A stretch of 64,000 nt of DNA, taken from positions 868,001 through 932,000 of the forward strand of contig NC_013131.1 in assembly GCF_000024025.1 (NCBI RefSeq). The letters are read 5' to 3'. The notes under the pieces were generated by a model. It was not told the DNA's origin. It was given only the letters and a program-made list of their open reading frames with translations, and made no database searches. Shown in pieces: positions 37,981-46,435 of this stretch (positions within the stretch are counted from its first letter, which is position 1; every line of letters starts with the position of its first letter). Position numbers and translations under genes: made by a program. This DNA comes from Catenulispora acidiphila DSM 44928 (lineage in GTDB: Bacteria > Actinomycetota > Actinomycetes > Streptomycetales > Catenulisporaceae).

Positions 37981-38009
37981 AAGGGCCCCGGTCATCGACC
38001 GGGGCCTTT
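37981..38009. terminator. strong hairpin between the mutase region and the DUF3800 gene
   Basis: A 12-bp stem (37981-37992 with 37998-38009, one G-T pair) around the loop catcg, with AA before and TTT in the right arm. It can end transcription from both sides. On the plus strand a TAAAGT box at 37926-37931 lies upstream, so a short RNA of roughly 70 nt could be made. Confidence 0.7.
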
Positions 38010-38022
38010 GTCCTTCGCGAGG

Positions 38023-38697
38023 TCAAACCTCGCGAGGCCCTTCGGGATCGATGTAATCCTCGTACCACGTCCAGCAGAACTCTCTGCCCGGCCGTCTGAT
38101 CACCGATTGGTAGGCGGTGTAAGCCACGATGTCTGCGATCTGGATCCACTGGCTGTCGTAGGAGGGCTGGAAGAACGGGACCGCGATCAGTTGCTGTCCG
38201 CTGAGACCCAAGCTTCGGAACAGGCGTGTGTAGAAGCGGCAGGAACCGTCGCCCTCGCCATCGATGACCATGATCCCTTGGAGATCGCCGAGAAACAGCC
38301 TCCTGTCGACGCCGAGCACCAGTCGGCAGAAGGGGTCTGTCATGGGTTCGCCGAAGCCGGTTCGCCGGCGCGGGGAGGTCCGATGGACCGCCCCGATGCT
38401 GACGCCCGGCAGGTCGCTGATGAGCTTGAGGGCGGCGACGAAGATTTCCCGGCGCGCGGTCTTTGACTGGTTCATCTTGTTCTCTGTTGAGGGGTGGCCG
38501 CGACCGGCCAAGAAGTTCGTCGAGTGCAGCTCGAAGTCTGTTGGGATCTGGTAGGTCTCGAAGAGTTGTTGGCGGAAACGGAGCCAGACAGCCATCGCTT
38601 CTGGGGCTTGTGCGGTGTCGACTTCGATCCAGGAGTACACAGCGATGCCCTTGGTTGGATCACCCGAATCGTCGACGTAGTACATGCGGAAACTCAT
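38023..38697 (-). CDS. DUF3800 family protein
   Basis: 224 aa. The N-terminal MYYVDDSGDP segment and the acidic MVIDGEGD and IQIADIVAY segments follow the DUF3800 pattern, a family thought to have an RNase H-like fold and found in defence islands and mobile regions. Biochemical role unknown. Start ATG 38697 agrees with TAGCGT 7 nt upstream; the 11 codons before it have no start signal. Base composition is somewhat less GC-rich than in neighbours (many T- and A-ending codons), and it stands alone between terminator and sigma gene, which fits horizontal gain. Confidence 0.82.
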   Translation of the reverse strand: MSFRMYYVDDSGDPTKGIAVYSWIEVDTAQAPEAMAVWLRFRQQLFETYQIPTDFELHSTNFLAGRGHPSTENKMNQSKTARREIFVAALKLISDLPGVSIGAVHRTSPRRRTGFGEPMTDPFCRLVLGVDRRLFLGDLQGIMVIDGEGDGSCRFYTRLFRSLGLSGQQLIAVPFFQPSYDSQWIQIADIVAYTAYQSVIRRPGREFCWTWYEDYIDPEGPREV

Positions 38698-38704
38698 GCG
38701 ACAG

Positions 38705-38710
38705 ACGCTA
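38705..38710 (-). promoter_or_regulatory. -10 box (TAGCGT) of the DUF3800 gene
   Basis: TAGCGT on the minus strand ends 7 nt before the ATG at 38697, suggesting a leaderless mRNA. Confidence 0.4.
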
Positions 38711-38860
38711 AATGTGTTCGAATCACCCAAGTCCAGCCTTCCGGGCAGCCGCCACCCGAAGGTGTATTTCCTGTCACCCTCACCCCGCGTAGGTTTCCGC
38801 TACGGTCGGGCAACCCCTGCGGGGCGCCTTGTGCTCTAGGTAGGGCGGAAGGGGGTCGTG

Positions 38861-39469
38861 ATGCGACGAAGACCGACCGTTGAGGCGGTGGCCGGGGCTG
38901 CTGTGGGGGATGCCGTGGTCGGGGGTGGCGTGCATGCGGATGCTGATGTCGATGCCGAGTTCCAGGCGTACATGGCGGCGCGGTGGCCGGTGTTGGTGCG
39001 GACGGCGTTTCTGCTGACGGGGGACCGGTTTTTGGCGGAGGACTTGGCGCAGACGGCTTTGACGCGGGTCTATGCGTCGTGGCGGCGGGTGCGGCGGGCT
39101 GATGACGTCGACGCTTATGTGCGGCGGGTGCTGGTCAATGCCAACTCGGGGCGGTTTCGCAAGCGGCGGGTCGTCGAGCATCTGGTGGCGGTGCCGCTGG
39201 ATGGGCGGGGGCACGCGCCGCATGAGCCGCTCGCGCAGCGGTCCGCGCTGATGGCGGCGCTGGCCGAGTTGCCGGCGCGGCAGCGGGCGGTCGTGGTGCT
39301 GCGGTACTGGGAGGACCTGCCCGAGAAGGAGGTCGCCGCGGTGCTGGGGTGCTCGACCGGGACCGTGAAGAGCCAGGCCTCCAAGGCGCTGGCCCGGTTG
39401 CGGAACAGCGCGGTGCTCGTCGATCACGACTCCGTCCTGGCCGAACCCGGAAGGAAGGAACCGGAATGA
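38861..39469 (+). CDS. ECF RNA polymerase sigma factor, SigE family
   Basis: 202 aa. A 35-residue variable leader precedes region 2 (AEDLAQTALTRVYASWRRV) and region 4 (KEVAAVLGCSTGTVKSQASKALARLR). The ATG at 38861 follows a GGAAGGGGG purine run at 5-nt spacing; the GTG one codon earlier is an alternative. It overlaps the next gene by 4 nt (ATGA). Same family and gene order as the pair at 26682-28041, so both are probably separate stress switches. Confidence 0.92.
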   Translation: MRRRPTVEAVAGAAVGDAVVGGGVHADADVDAEFQAYMAARWPVLVRTAFLLTGDRFLAEDLAQTALTRVYASWRRVRRADDVDAYVRRVLVNANSGRFRKRRVVEHLVAVPLDGRGHAPHEPLAQRSALMAALAELPARQRAVVVLRYWEDLPEKEVAAVLGCSTGTVKSQASKALARLRNSAVLVDHDSVLAEPGRKEPE

Positions 39470-40476
39470 GAGACGAATCAGAGCACGAAGAACTGCATGG
39501 CGACCCACACCCTGACCCGGACAGCGACCTGCACGGCGCGTTCGACGCCGAGCTCGCCACGCTGAGGATCGGCACCTCGCCGATCGCCGACGTCATGCGC
39601 GACGGCGCGATCCGCCGCACGAGGCGCCGCGTGGCAGTGAGCACCGGAGTCGCCGCGCTCGCGGTACTGCCGGTCGCCGCGGTCGCCATCTTCTCCGGCG
39701 GCGCTGGGGCGAAGGCGACGAAGCCGACGGCGATACGTCCCGCGTCGACATTGACCCCGACATCGACCTCGACCCCGACTGCCCAGAAGACGTCCGCCAA
39801 CCCGCCGCCGATCGTCGCCCCCACGCCGTTGCCCGGGCCCGGGAAGCTGAACCCCGCGTTCCCGAACGACAGCATCGCGGTGCTGGCGAACGGCACGCAG
39901 GACGGCAAGCACTGGCGCCTGATCCGTGACCGCTACGTGGTCGCCGGTCCCGAGCCGGCGAACGTCATGGGCGACCCCAGTTCGCGCCCGCACCTGCCCT
40001 ACGCACCCAACTGGGACAAGCCCGGAACCATCGAGTGCGACTTCACCGGCATCCAGTGGGGCGACGACGCACCGGGAGCCCGGCCCGCGTTCGGCGCGGG
40101 AGGCGGCTGCAATCCGACGGACGACGGCTCGATCATCAGGCTCATCGGACGGTTCGACGGCGGAGGCAACGTCGGCGACCCTGACTACCCGCTCTACACG
40201 GAGGGCCGCATCGACGGCACGAACGCGGCCTACATGACCGTCGACATCGACGGCTGGAGCTCCGGCAAGCAGCCGGTCATCCAGGTTCCGGGGGAGCAGA
40301 ACGACTACTACGTCGTCATGGTGCCGACCGCGGTGGGGCAGCACTACAAGCTCATGACCACGACGGTGTACGACGCGCAGGGCCACTCTCTGGGCGCGCA
40401 GAAGACGCCAGGCCTGTTCGTCCCCGTCTCCGCCCCGAGCACCTTGAGCACTCCGGGCCCCGACACCAAGAAGTGA
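39466..40476 (+). CDS. single-pass membrane protein, probable anti-sigma partner
   Basis: 336 aa. An acidic cytoplasmic N-terminus (about 1-45), an Arg patch, one membrane helix (about 55-78), a Thr/Pro linker and an outer domain of about 220 residues with two cysteines (ECDF and GCNP). Coupled to the sigma gene by ATGA, with AAGGAAGG upstream. No known anti-sigma motif is visible; role inferred from coupling and topology. It ends 31 bp before a large hairpin. Confidence 0.75.
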   Translation: MRDESEHEELHGDPHPDPDSDLHGAFDAELATLRIGTSPIADVMRDGAIRRTRRRVAVSTGVAALAVLPVAAVAIFSGGAGAKATKPTAIRPASTLTPTSTSTPTAQKTSANPPPIVAPTPLPGPGKLNPAFPNDSIAVLANGTQDGKHWRLIRDRYVVAGPEPANVMGDPSSRPHLPYAPNWDKPGTIECDFTGIQWGDDAPGARPAFGAGGGCNPTDDGSIIRLIGRFDGGGNVGDPDYPLYTEGRIDGTNAAYMTVDIDGWSSGKQPVIQVPGEQNDYYVVMVPTAVGQHYKLMTTTVYDAQGHSLGAQKTPGLFVPVSAPSTLSTPGPDTKK

Positions 40477-40507
40477 TCTGACCGACCCATCCCCGACACA
40501 CCCCAGC

Positions 40508-40542
40508 GCGGTCTCAGGCCAACTCGACTGACCTGAGACCGC
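40508..40542 (+). terminator. 11-bp inverted repeat after the sigma/membrane-protein operon
   Basis: GCGGTCTCAGG (40508-40518) and CCTGAGACCGC (40532-40542) are exact inverse copies around 13 nt. No T-tract follows. It lies between the operon and the dimethylformamidase-like gene and makes a translation start at 40549 unlikely. Confidence 0.6.
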
Positions 40543-40617
40543 ACTACCATGGTCGCAGATCTGTGCAGGCGCAGGTCGATGTTCCACGACAAGCTCCACC
40601 ATCGATCGGCGGCGTCA

Positions 40618-42099
40618 ATGGGTGTCAGCATGGGCTTCGGCAAGTACGGCCGGCGCGTCGCCGCCAAGGCCAAGCGCGAGGTCACCGGCATGTTCCGGGC
40701 CAAGCCGTACGACCCCGGGCACCCGGCTCCGCCCGCCCGCGACGTCGCCCCCGCCGAAGGCGTCAGCGCCGCCGGGGAACCGGTCTGGTCGCCCAAATCC
40801 GGCGGCACGTGCGCCAGCAGCGACGTCGAAGGCCGCGTCCGCGTCTACGCCTCGGCGAACAGCGTGAACCGCGGCAGCGGCAGCGGCAACGGCATCGACT
40901 TCATGGTGTCGGTGAACCCGCCGCAGCCCTTCACCATCGAGGTGTTCCGGGTCGGCGCCGAGGATGTCAGTGTCCTGAAGACCGATGCGCTCGACGGCGT
41001 GACGCAGGAGTGGTCGGCGCTCGACCTGAGCACCCGCACCATCACCTGTTCCTGGACGCCGACGTGGCATCTGGACGTGCCCGCCGACTGGCGCAGCGGG
41101 ATCCACGTCGCCAAGCTCCGCACCGCGGACGGTTTGCAGACGTGCGTCCCCTTTGTGGTCCGGGACGATGCAGGGGAGCACGACATCCTCGTCGCGCTGC
41201 CGTTCCCGACGTACCAGGCGTACAACGAGTACCCCAAAGACAAGAAGACCGGCGCGAGCCTGTACTACGCCTGGGAAGACGGCAAGATCTATACCGAGGG
41301 CAAGGCCGCGACGAAGGTCAGCTTCGACCGGCCGTACCATGTCACCGGGCTGCCGGCGAACTTCGATCTGGACACCGCCTTCGCCAAGTGGGTCGAGATC
41401 TGGGCCGCCGCGCACGGCAAGAGCGTCGGCTACGCGGACAGCGCGGATCTGCACGACGGGACCGTCGACCCGACGCGTCACAAAGCCCTGATCTTCCCCG
41501 GGCACGACGAGTACTGGTCGGCGCAGATGCGCGACGCGCTCGACAAGGCGCTCGCCAACGGCGCGCACGTCGCGTTCCTCGCCGCGAACAACGTGTATTG
41601 GCGCATCCGGCTGGAGGACGGCGGACGGACGGTCGTCTGCTACAAGAACCGCCCCGACCCCGGCGCGGCCTCGGCGAACGAGCGGACCGCGCAGTGGCGC
41701 CAGACCGGGCGTCCGGAGCAGGAGGTGCTCGGCGCGCAGTACGTGTCGACGCTGAAGGGCACCGCGCCGCTGGTCGTGGACAACGCCGGCCACTGGTTCT
41801 GGGAGGGCACCGGCGTGCGGAACGGGGAGCGGATCCCCGAGCTGCTGTGGGGCGAATGCGACCAGGTGCAGCCGTGGGTTCAGAGCCCTGACGGCTTCGA
41901 GATCCTCGCCGCCTCGCCGTACACCGGGCAGGGTCAGCCGCGGATGCAGCACAGCGTGCTGCACCGCACGCCGGCCGGCGGCCTGGTCTTCGACGGCGGG
42001 ACCTTCCACTGGTCGAAAGGCTTGTCCACGCACGGGATCGCCGACTCGCGGATCCAGCGCGCGACGGCGAACCTGCTGTCGCGGATGCTGGAGCAGTAG
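40618..42099 (+). CDS. N,N-dimethylformamidase beta-subunit-like protein (DMFA2_C domain)
   Basis: 493 aa, no signal peptide. After a basic leader and a Pro/Ala linker comes a beta-sandwich-like part (about 65-180) and then the domain shared with the large subunit of dimethylformamidase, with FPTYQAYN, FPGHDEYWS and LAANNVYWR segments. Whether it hydrolyses amides is unknown; many actinomycete members have no tested substrate. Start is uncertain: ATG 40618 chosen, 40549 sits just past the hairpin and 40630 is also possible; none has a clear ribosome-binding site. Convergent with a diverged paralogue at 42115-43392. Confidence 0.8.
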   Translation: MGVSMGFGKYGRRVAAKAKREVTGMFRAKPYDPGHPAPPARDVAPAEGVSAAGEPVWSPKSGGTCASSDVEGRVRVYASANSVNRGSGSGNGIDFMVSVNPPQPFTIEVFRVGAEDVSVLKTDALDGVTQEWSALDLSTRTITCSWTPTWHLDVPADWRSGIHVAKLRTADGLQTCVPFVVRDDAGEHDILVALPFPTYQAYNEYPKDKKTGASLYYAWEDGKIYTEGKAATKVSFDRPYHVTGLPANFDLDTAFAKWVEIWAAAHGKSVGYADSADLHDGTVDPTRHKALIFPGHDEYWSAQMRDALDKALANGAHVAFLAANNVYWRIRLEDGGRTVVCYKNRPDPGAASANERTAQWRQTGRPEQEVLGAQYVSTLKGTAPLVVDNAGHWFWEGTGVRNGERIPELLWGECDQVQPWVQSPDGFEILAASPYTGQGQPRMQHSVLHRTPAGGLVFDGGTFHWSKGLSTHGIADSRIQRATANLLSRMLEQ

Positions 42100-42114
42100 C
42101 CGCCGCCGCGTTCG

Positions 42115-43392
42115 CTAGAGGCAGCGAATCAGAATCCTGTCATCGCGCCCGTCTGGTCCCGGCGCGAAGTCGATCGAGGGCTCCGGCACGCCGTCGAGCC
42201 CGCCGACATCCGTGCCGGACAACGAGGCCTTGGCCACGGCCGTCCGCATCTGGGGCGACCACAGGTCGTCGCGGAACAGCACCTTGCGATAGGCCGACGG
42301 ATCGATGAGACCGGCATGCAGATCCAGGCTGGTCGCGAAGTCGGTCCCGGTCAGCGTCTCGACGAACGCGGCATCAGCGGCGAACCCGCCAGGCAGCCCA
42401 TTGCCCGCGAACGGCCGATCCAGCGAGAGCGCACGAGCTCGCCGCACATCAGCGATCGGCCACGGATTCGCAGCGACATACGCGGCAAACGGAAGCACGA
42501 CCAGCGTCGGAAAACCGGCCGCCAGCGGCCCGCGCACGACGAACGGCACATACGCACTCCGCCCCCGCAACGCCATGACCGAAAGCAGCGGCGCCTCGAC
42601 AGTGAAGCGCGCGACATAAAGACCCGGCGGCCACGACTCGGGAATGTCGAGCAGCAGCGAAGGCTCCCAATCACACCAGGTGAGAGGCACACCGACATCG
42701 CCCGCCGGACCATCGACGCTGAGGAGATCACGCGACGGATGCCGCACGGTGCCGGGATCGGATGCCGCGCCGCCGCCGCGAACCGATTCGCAGGGGTTAC
42801 CTGTGTGCTCGCCACTGCCGGAGCTACCGCCAGCCGGTAGCTCGCCGCCGCCTGCCGATCCAAATCTGTCGCCGCGCCAACCGCTGCCTGCCGACCCCGG
42901 TCTGTCGCCGCGCCAACCGCCGCCGAAGTTGCCGGTGTCGCCGCTGTCACCCGAGCCAGATCGGTCATCGCCGCCACCGCCAGCCGATCCAAATCCGTCG
43001 TCGCGCCAGCCACCGCCGCCTGAGCCTGATGCACCACCGCCGCGAGCCGCATCCGACCCACCATCGCCAGCCAACCCAGGCCCGTCGCCCCGCCAGCCGC
43101 CGCGAGCCAGCCACGCTTCGCCGCGACTACCCCCCAACCCCACGACGCGCACCCACGTCACCGCAGCGCCGTCCTGGTCCTCGCCCACGAAGCGCACCGC
43201 GGGCGTGGGTACCGGGGTGCCGATGCGGCGCACGGTGACGGAGCACGCGGCGGCGGTGGGGACCGAGACGCGGAATTCGATGGTGCCGCCGGCGGGGGCG
43301 CTGGGGGCGGAGGCGTAGGCCTGGATCGCTCGGCGGGTGCCGGGGTGCGGCAGGCGGGGGCTGGGGAGTCGGGCGGGCCTGCGGGTCTTCAC
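42115..43392 (-). CDS. truncated, Gly-rich paralogue of the dimethylformamidase-like protein
   Basis: 425 aa. Its second half aligns with the neighbour at 40618-42099: LLLDIPESWPPGLYVARF with HLDVPADWRSGIHVAKL, YVPFVVRGP with CVPFVVRDD, and SLDRPFAGNGLPGGF with SFDRPYHVTGLPANF. The GHDEYW motif becomes RDDLW and the last 190 or so residues of the domain are gone. Residues 86-190 are an insert of Gly/Ser/Asp repeats with recurrent GWRGDRxGSAG units. Start is GTG 43392 with GGGTGA 6 nt upstream. It may be a decaying or repurposed copy. Reading frame is fully open, so I keep it as a CDS. Confidence 0.65.
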   Translation of the reverse strand: MKTRRPARLPSPRLPHPGTRRAIQAYASAPSAPAGGTIEFRVSVPTAAACSVTVRRIGTPVPTPAVRFVGEDQDGAAVTWVRVVGLGGSRGEAWLARGGWRGDGPGLAGDGGSDAARGGGASGSGGGGWRDDGFGSAGGGGDDRSGSGDSGDTGNFGGGWRGDRPGSAGSGWRGDRFGSAGGGELPAGGSSGSGEHTGNPCESVRGGGAASDPGTVRHPSRDLLSVDGPAGDVGVPLTWCDWEPSLLLDIPESWPPGLYVARFTVEAPLLSVMALRGRSAYVPFVVRGPLAAGFPTLVVLPFAAYVAANPWPIADVRRARALSLDRPFAGNGLPGGFAADAAFVETLTGTDFATSLDLHAGLIDPSAYRKVLFRDDLWSPQMRTAVAKASLSGTDVGGLDGVPEPSIDFAPGPDGRDDRILIRCL

Positions 43393-43546
43393 AATCGGTC
43401 ACCCTGACATGACCAGATCGGAGAAACGCGGTGCTACCCATGTGGGCCATGGGTCAATCCTCCTATCGGGTCAGAAAGTCGCGATCTTCTTCACCCGATC
43501 AGCGCATCATTTGACCGACTGGCCCCACAGTCGTGGGCCCCGGGCC

Positions 43547-43552
43547 TACCCT
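43547..43552 (+). promoter_or_regulatory. -10 box (TACCCT) of the amidohydrolase gene
   Basis: TACCCT ends 6 nt before the ATG at 43559; no ribosome-binding site. A TTGACC at 43511-43516 is too far for a -35. Confidence 0.45.
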
Positions 43553-43558
43553 TGGCCA

Positions 43559-44815
43559 ATGGACCTGGCTCATGAAGCGCCGGTCGCGAGCGACTCGGCC
43601 CCGGCACCAGCACCTGATTCCTCAGGTCAGCACCCGCATGTCCTCGATGTGGCGGGCCACCTCGTGCCCGAGCTGGTCCTCTTCCGGCGGGATCTGCACG
43701 CCAACCCCGAGCTGAGCCGTGCCGAGTTCCGGACCACCGCGGCCATCGCCGCCCGGCTGGAGCGCGCCGGGCTCGCCCCGCGGGTGCGCGGGGTCGGGAC
43801 CGGGCTGGTCTGCGACATCGTGCCGGCCGGCGCCGAGAAGTTACCGTTCCTGGCCTTCCGGGCCGACATCGACGCGCTGCCGGTCGAGGAGAGCAACGAG
43901 CTGGACTTCCGCTCGCGCGTCCCCGGCGTCATGCACGCCTGCGGCCACGACGTCCACACCGCGGTGGTCCTGGGCGCCGGGCTGACGCTGGTGGAGATGG
44001 CCCGCGCCGGGATGCTGGCGCGCCCGGTCCGCCTGATCTTCCAGCCCGCCGAGGAGGTCATGCCCGGCGGCGCGCTGGACATGGTCGCCGAGGGCGCGCT
44101 GTACGGGGTCAGCAAGATCCTGTCCGTGCACTGCGACCCGAAGCTGGACGCCGGCCAGGTGGGCCTGCGCACGGGGGCGCTGACCGCGGCCTGCGACCTG
44201 GTCGCGCTGACCCTGGACGGCCCGGGCGGGCACACCTCCCGGCCGCACCTGACCGCCGACCTGGTCTACGCCCTGGCCTCGATCGTGGCCGAGGTGCCGG
44301 CGGCGCTGTCCCGGCGCATCGACCCGCGCGCCGGCCTGTCGCTGGTCTGGGGGCAGATCTCGGCCGGCAGCGCGCCGAACGCGATCCCGGGCACCGGCTC
44401 GGCCCGCGGCACCATCCGCACCCTGGACCAGGACGCCTGGAACCAGGCGCCGGACATCGTGCACGAACTCATCGACGCCATCGCCGCCAAGTTCGGCGTC
44501 AAGCACACCCTGGACTACGTGCAGGGCGTCCCGCCGGTGGTGAACGAGGCCGAGTCCGTCGCCCTGCTGCGCACCGCCGCCACCCGCGCCCTCGGCGCCG
44601 AGGCCGTGGTCAGCACCCCGCAGTCGCTCGGCGGCGAGGACTTCGCCTGGTACCTGCAGCGCGTTCCCGGCGCGATGGCGCGCCTCGGCGTGCGCACCCC
44701 CGGCGACAAAGCCGTGCGCGATCTGCACCAGGGCACGTTCGTCGCCGACGAGGGCGCGATCGCCGCCGGCATTCGGATGCTCGCCACCGCCGCGCTCTGC
44801 GACTGGATCGCTTGA
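43559..44815 (+). CDS. M20 family amidohydrolase/peptidase
   Basis: 418 aa. Metal-site features of the M20D aminoacylase group: HACGHDVH with C128, H130 and H133, the RADIDALP segment (101-108), the paired acids in QPAEEV, and the lid-domain GPGGHTSRPH. It removes acyl groups from amino-acid amides or similar in the cytosol. Start ATG 43559 agrees with the TACCCT box. It precedes the BMP lipoprotein/ABC nucleoside cluster but the 438-bp gap suggests a separate unit. An 18-bp tandem repeat overlaps its stop codon. Confidence 0.92.
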   Translation: MDLAHEAPVASDSAPAPAPDSSGQHPHVLDVAGHLVPELVLFRRDLHANPELSRAEFRTTAAIAARLERAGLAPRVRGVGTGLVCDIVPAGAEKLPFLAFRADIDALPVEESNELDFRSRVPGVMHACGHDVHTAVVLGAGLTLVEMARAGMLARPVRLIFQPAEEVMPGGALDMVAEGALYGVSKILSVHCDPKLDAGQVGLRTGALTAACDLVALTLDGPGGHTSRPHLTADLVYALASIVAEVPAALSRRIDPRAGLSLVWGQISAGSAPNAIPGTGSARGTIRTLDQDAWNQAPDIVHELIDAIAAKFGVKHTLDYVQGVPPVVNEAESVALLRTAATRALGAEAVVSTPQSLGGEDFAWYLQRVPGAMARLGVRTPGDKAVRDLHQGTFVADEGAIAAGIRMLATAALCDWIA

Positions 44816-44849
44816 CGGACCAGAAGGCGCGGACGGACCAGACGGCGCG
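44814..44849 (+). repeat. 18-bp tandem duplication overlapping the amidohydrolase stop codon
   Basis: Two units (44814-44831 and 44832-44849) of gacggaccagamggcgcg, differing at one base. The first overlaps the TGA at 44813-44815. Confidence 0.85.
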
Positions 44850-45169
44850 GACGCTCTGAGGCTCCGGTTCCGCCCCGAGCGAGCTCCGTCGAACCCCGCC
44901 GAACCCCCGCCGAACACCAGCAAGACACCGGCAAGACAGCGGCTCCACCGAACCTCAAAGCGCGCTCGGCGCGGTATAAGGCCCTGAACAGCATTCTGTT
45001 GGCCTCTTGGCTGCTCCTTTGCCCCTGTTCGCCGCTTAAGCGAGCTTCGTCGCCCCTTGGTGCGTGCGCCCCGTAATCCCCCGGCAGCGTCGTGCGATGT
45101 TGCCGAAAACGATCGCCTGTTCCGGGATCACAGGTGTATTGCGATGTGGCTCAGTAGGCGCTGAACTGA

Positions 45170-45198
45170 CTGACCAATAGGTACGGCCTGCTTACGCT
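45170..45198 (+). promoter_or_regulatory. promoter of the BMP lipoprotein gene
   Basis: CTGACC (45170-45175), 17-bp spacer, TACGCT (45193-45198). Transcription would start near 45205, giving a leader of about 50 nt. Confidence 0.55.
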
Positions 45199-45225
45199 GT
45201 CTACCGTCGTCCACATCGTGGCTGT

Positions 45226-45237
45226 GTTTTCGAAAAC
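45226..45237. promoter_or_regulatory. 12-bp palindrome GTTTTCGAAAAC in the leader
   Basis: A perfect palindrome just after the predicted transcription start and 4 bp before the ribosome-binding site. It could be a repressor site acting as a roadblock. Confidence 0.45.
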
Positions 45238-45253
45238 TTCTGGAGGGGGAGCC

Positions 45254-46408
45254 GTGCGCACCACCAACATGACCAGGATCGCCGCCGCCGCTGCCGTGGT
45301 GGCCCTGGCCGCCGCGGGCTGCGGCTCGAAGTCGACGCCCGCCGCCTCGAGCTCGTCGAGCTCGACCGGCACGTCGTCTTCCTCGTCCGCGTCTTCCTCG
45401 TCGTCCACCTCGGGCTCGGCCTCGAACGCCAACTTCCTGGCGTGCATGGTCACCGACACCGGCGGTATCGACGACCGCTCCTTCAACGCCTCGGCCTGGC
45501 TGGGCATGCAGGACGCGCAGAAGGACGGCAAGGCGACCGTCAAGTACCTGCAGTCCTCCACCGAGAACGACTACGTGCCGAACATCACGCAGCTCGAGGG
45601 TCAGAACTGCAAGCTGATCGTGACCGTCGGCGGCCTGATGGCCGACGCCACCGACAGCCAGGCCGCGGCCAAGACCGGCCAGAACTTCGCGATCGTCGAC
45701 AACGGCTCGGCGGACACCAAGACCAACAAGCCGATCGCGAACGTGCACGGCATGGAGTTCAACACCGCGCAGGGCGGGTTCCTGGCCGGCTACCTGGCCG
45801 CCGCGAGCTCCAAGTCCGGCGTCGTGGCGACCTGGGGCGGTCTGAACATCCCGCCGGTGACCATCTACATGGACGGGTTCTGGGAGGGCGTGCAGTACTA
45901 CAACCACGCCAAGAGCAAGTCCGTGAAGGTCCTGGGCTGGGACGAGACCAACCCCAGCAGCGGCACCTTCTCGAACTCCTTCACGGACACCAACAAGGGC
46001 AAGTCCATCACCGACGGCTTCATCAACCAGGGCGCCGACATCGTCTTCCCGGTCGCCGGCGGCGCGGGCCGCGGCGCGACCGCCTCGGCCAAGGCCGGCA
46101 AGGCGAAGGTGATCTGGGTCGACAGCGACGGCTGCGTCTCGGACTCCGAGGACTGCTCGGTGTTCCTGGCCTCGGTCACCAAGGGCATCGAGACCGCGGT
46201 GAAGAAGGTCGTCGAGGACGCCGCCGCCGGCAACTTCAAGGGCGGCACGCAGGACGTCCTGGACCTGTCCAACGGCGGCACCGACCTGGTGTACGGCCAG
46301 CAGCTGGGCTCCTCGATCCCCTCGGACCTGCAGAGCCAGATCACCGCGCTGAAGGCGCAGATCACCGGCGGCACGATCAAGATCACCTCGCCGTCCCAGC
46401 CGAAGTAA
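45254..46408 (+). CDS. BMP family ABC transporter substrate-binding lipoprotein (probable nucleoside binder)
   Basis: 384 aa. Signal peptide with lipobox AAGC; C23 becomes the lipidated residue. A serine-rich spacer (about 30-62) leads into the BMP/PnrA-like domain with TDTGGIDDRSFNASAW and the VFPVAGGAG segment, typical of purine-nucleoside receptors. Start is GTG 45254 after GGAGGGGGA; an earlier in-frame start lacks a site. First gene of an uptake operon with the ATPase and two permeases. The downstream cytidine deaminase, thymidine phosphorylase and adenosine deaminase strongly support nucleosides as substrate. Confidence 0.93.
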   Translation: MRTTNMTRIAAAAAVVALAAAGCGSKSTPAASSSSSSTGTSSSSSASSSSSTSGSASNANFLACMVTDTGGIDDRSFNASAWLGMQDAQKDGKATVKYLQSSTENDYVPNITQLEGQNCKLIVTVGGLMADATDSQAAAKTGQNFAIVDNGSADTKTNKPIANVHGMEFNTAQGGFLAGYLAAASSKSGVVATWGGLNIPPVTIYMDGFWEGVQYYNHAKSKSVKVLGWDETNPSSGTFSNSFTDTNKGKSITDGFINQGADIVFPVAGGAGRGATASAKAGKAKVIWVDSDGCVSDSEDCSVFLASVTKGIETAVKKVVEDAAAGNFKGGTQDVLDLSNGGTDLVYGQQLGSSIPSDLQSQITALKAQITGGTIKITSPSQPK

Positions 46409-46435
46409 CACCCTTTCGAGAAGCGATTGACATCG

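Larger units (their letters stand above)
44816..45253. other. gap before the nucleoside-uptake operon
   Basis: 438 bp with no credible gene. It holds the 18-bp tandem repeat, Pro/Ala-type GC-rich sequence to about 44950, then a less GC-rich stretch with the operon promoter (45170-45198), a 12-bp palindrome (45226-45237) and the ribosome-binding site GGAGGGGGA (45242-45250). Confidence 0.7.

Noticed and set aside
40615-42033. 472-codon minus-strand open frame opposite the dimethylformamidase-like gene
   Set aside because: No domain content; the plus strand encodes a recognisable family.
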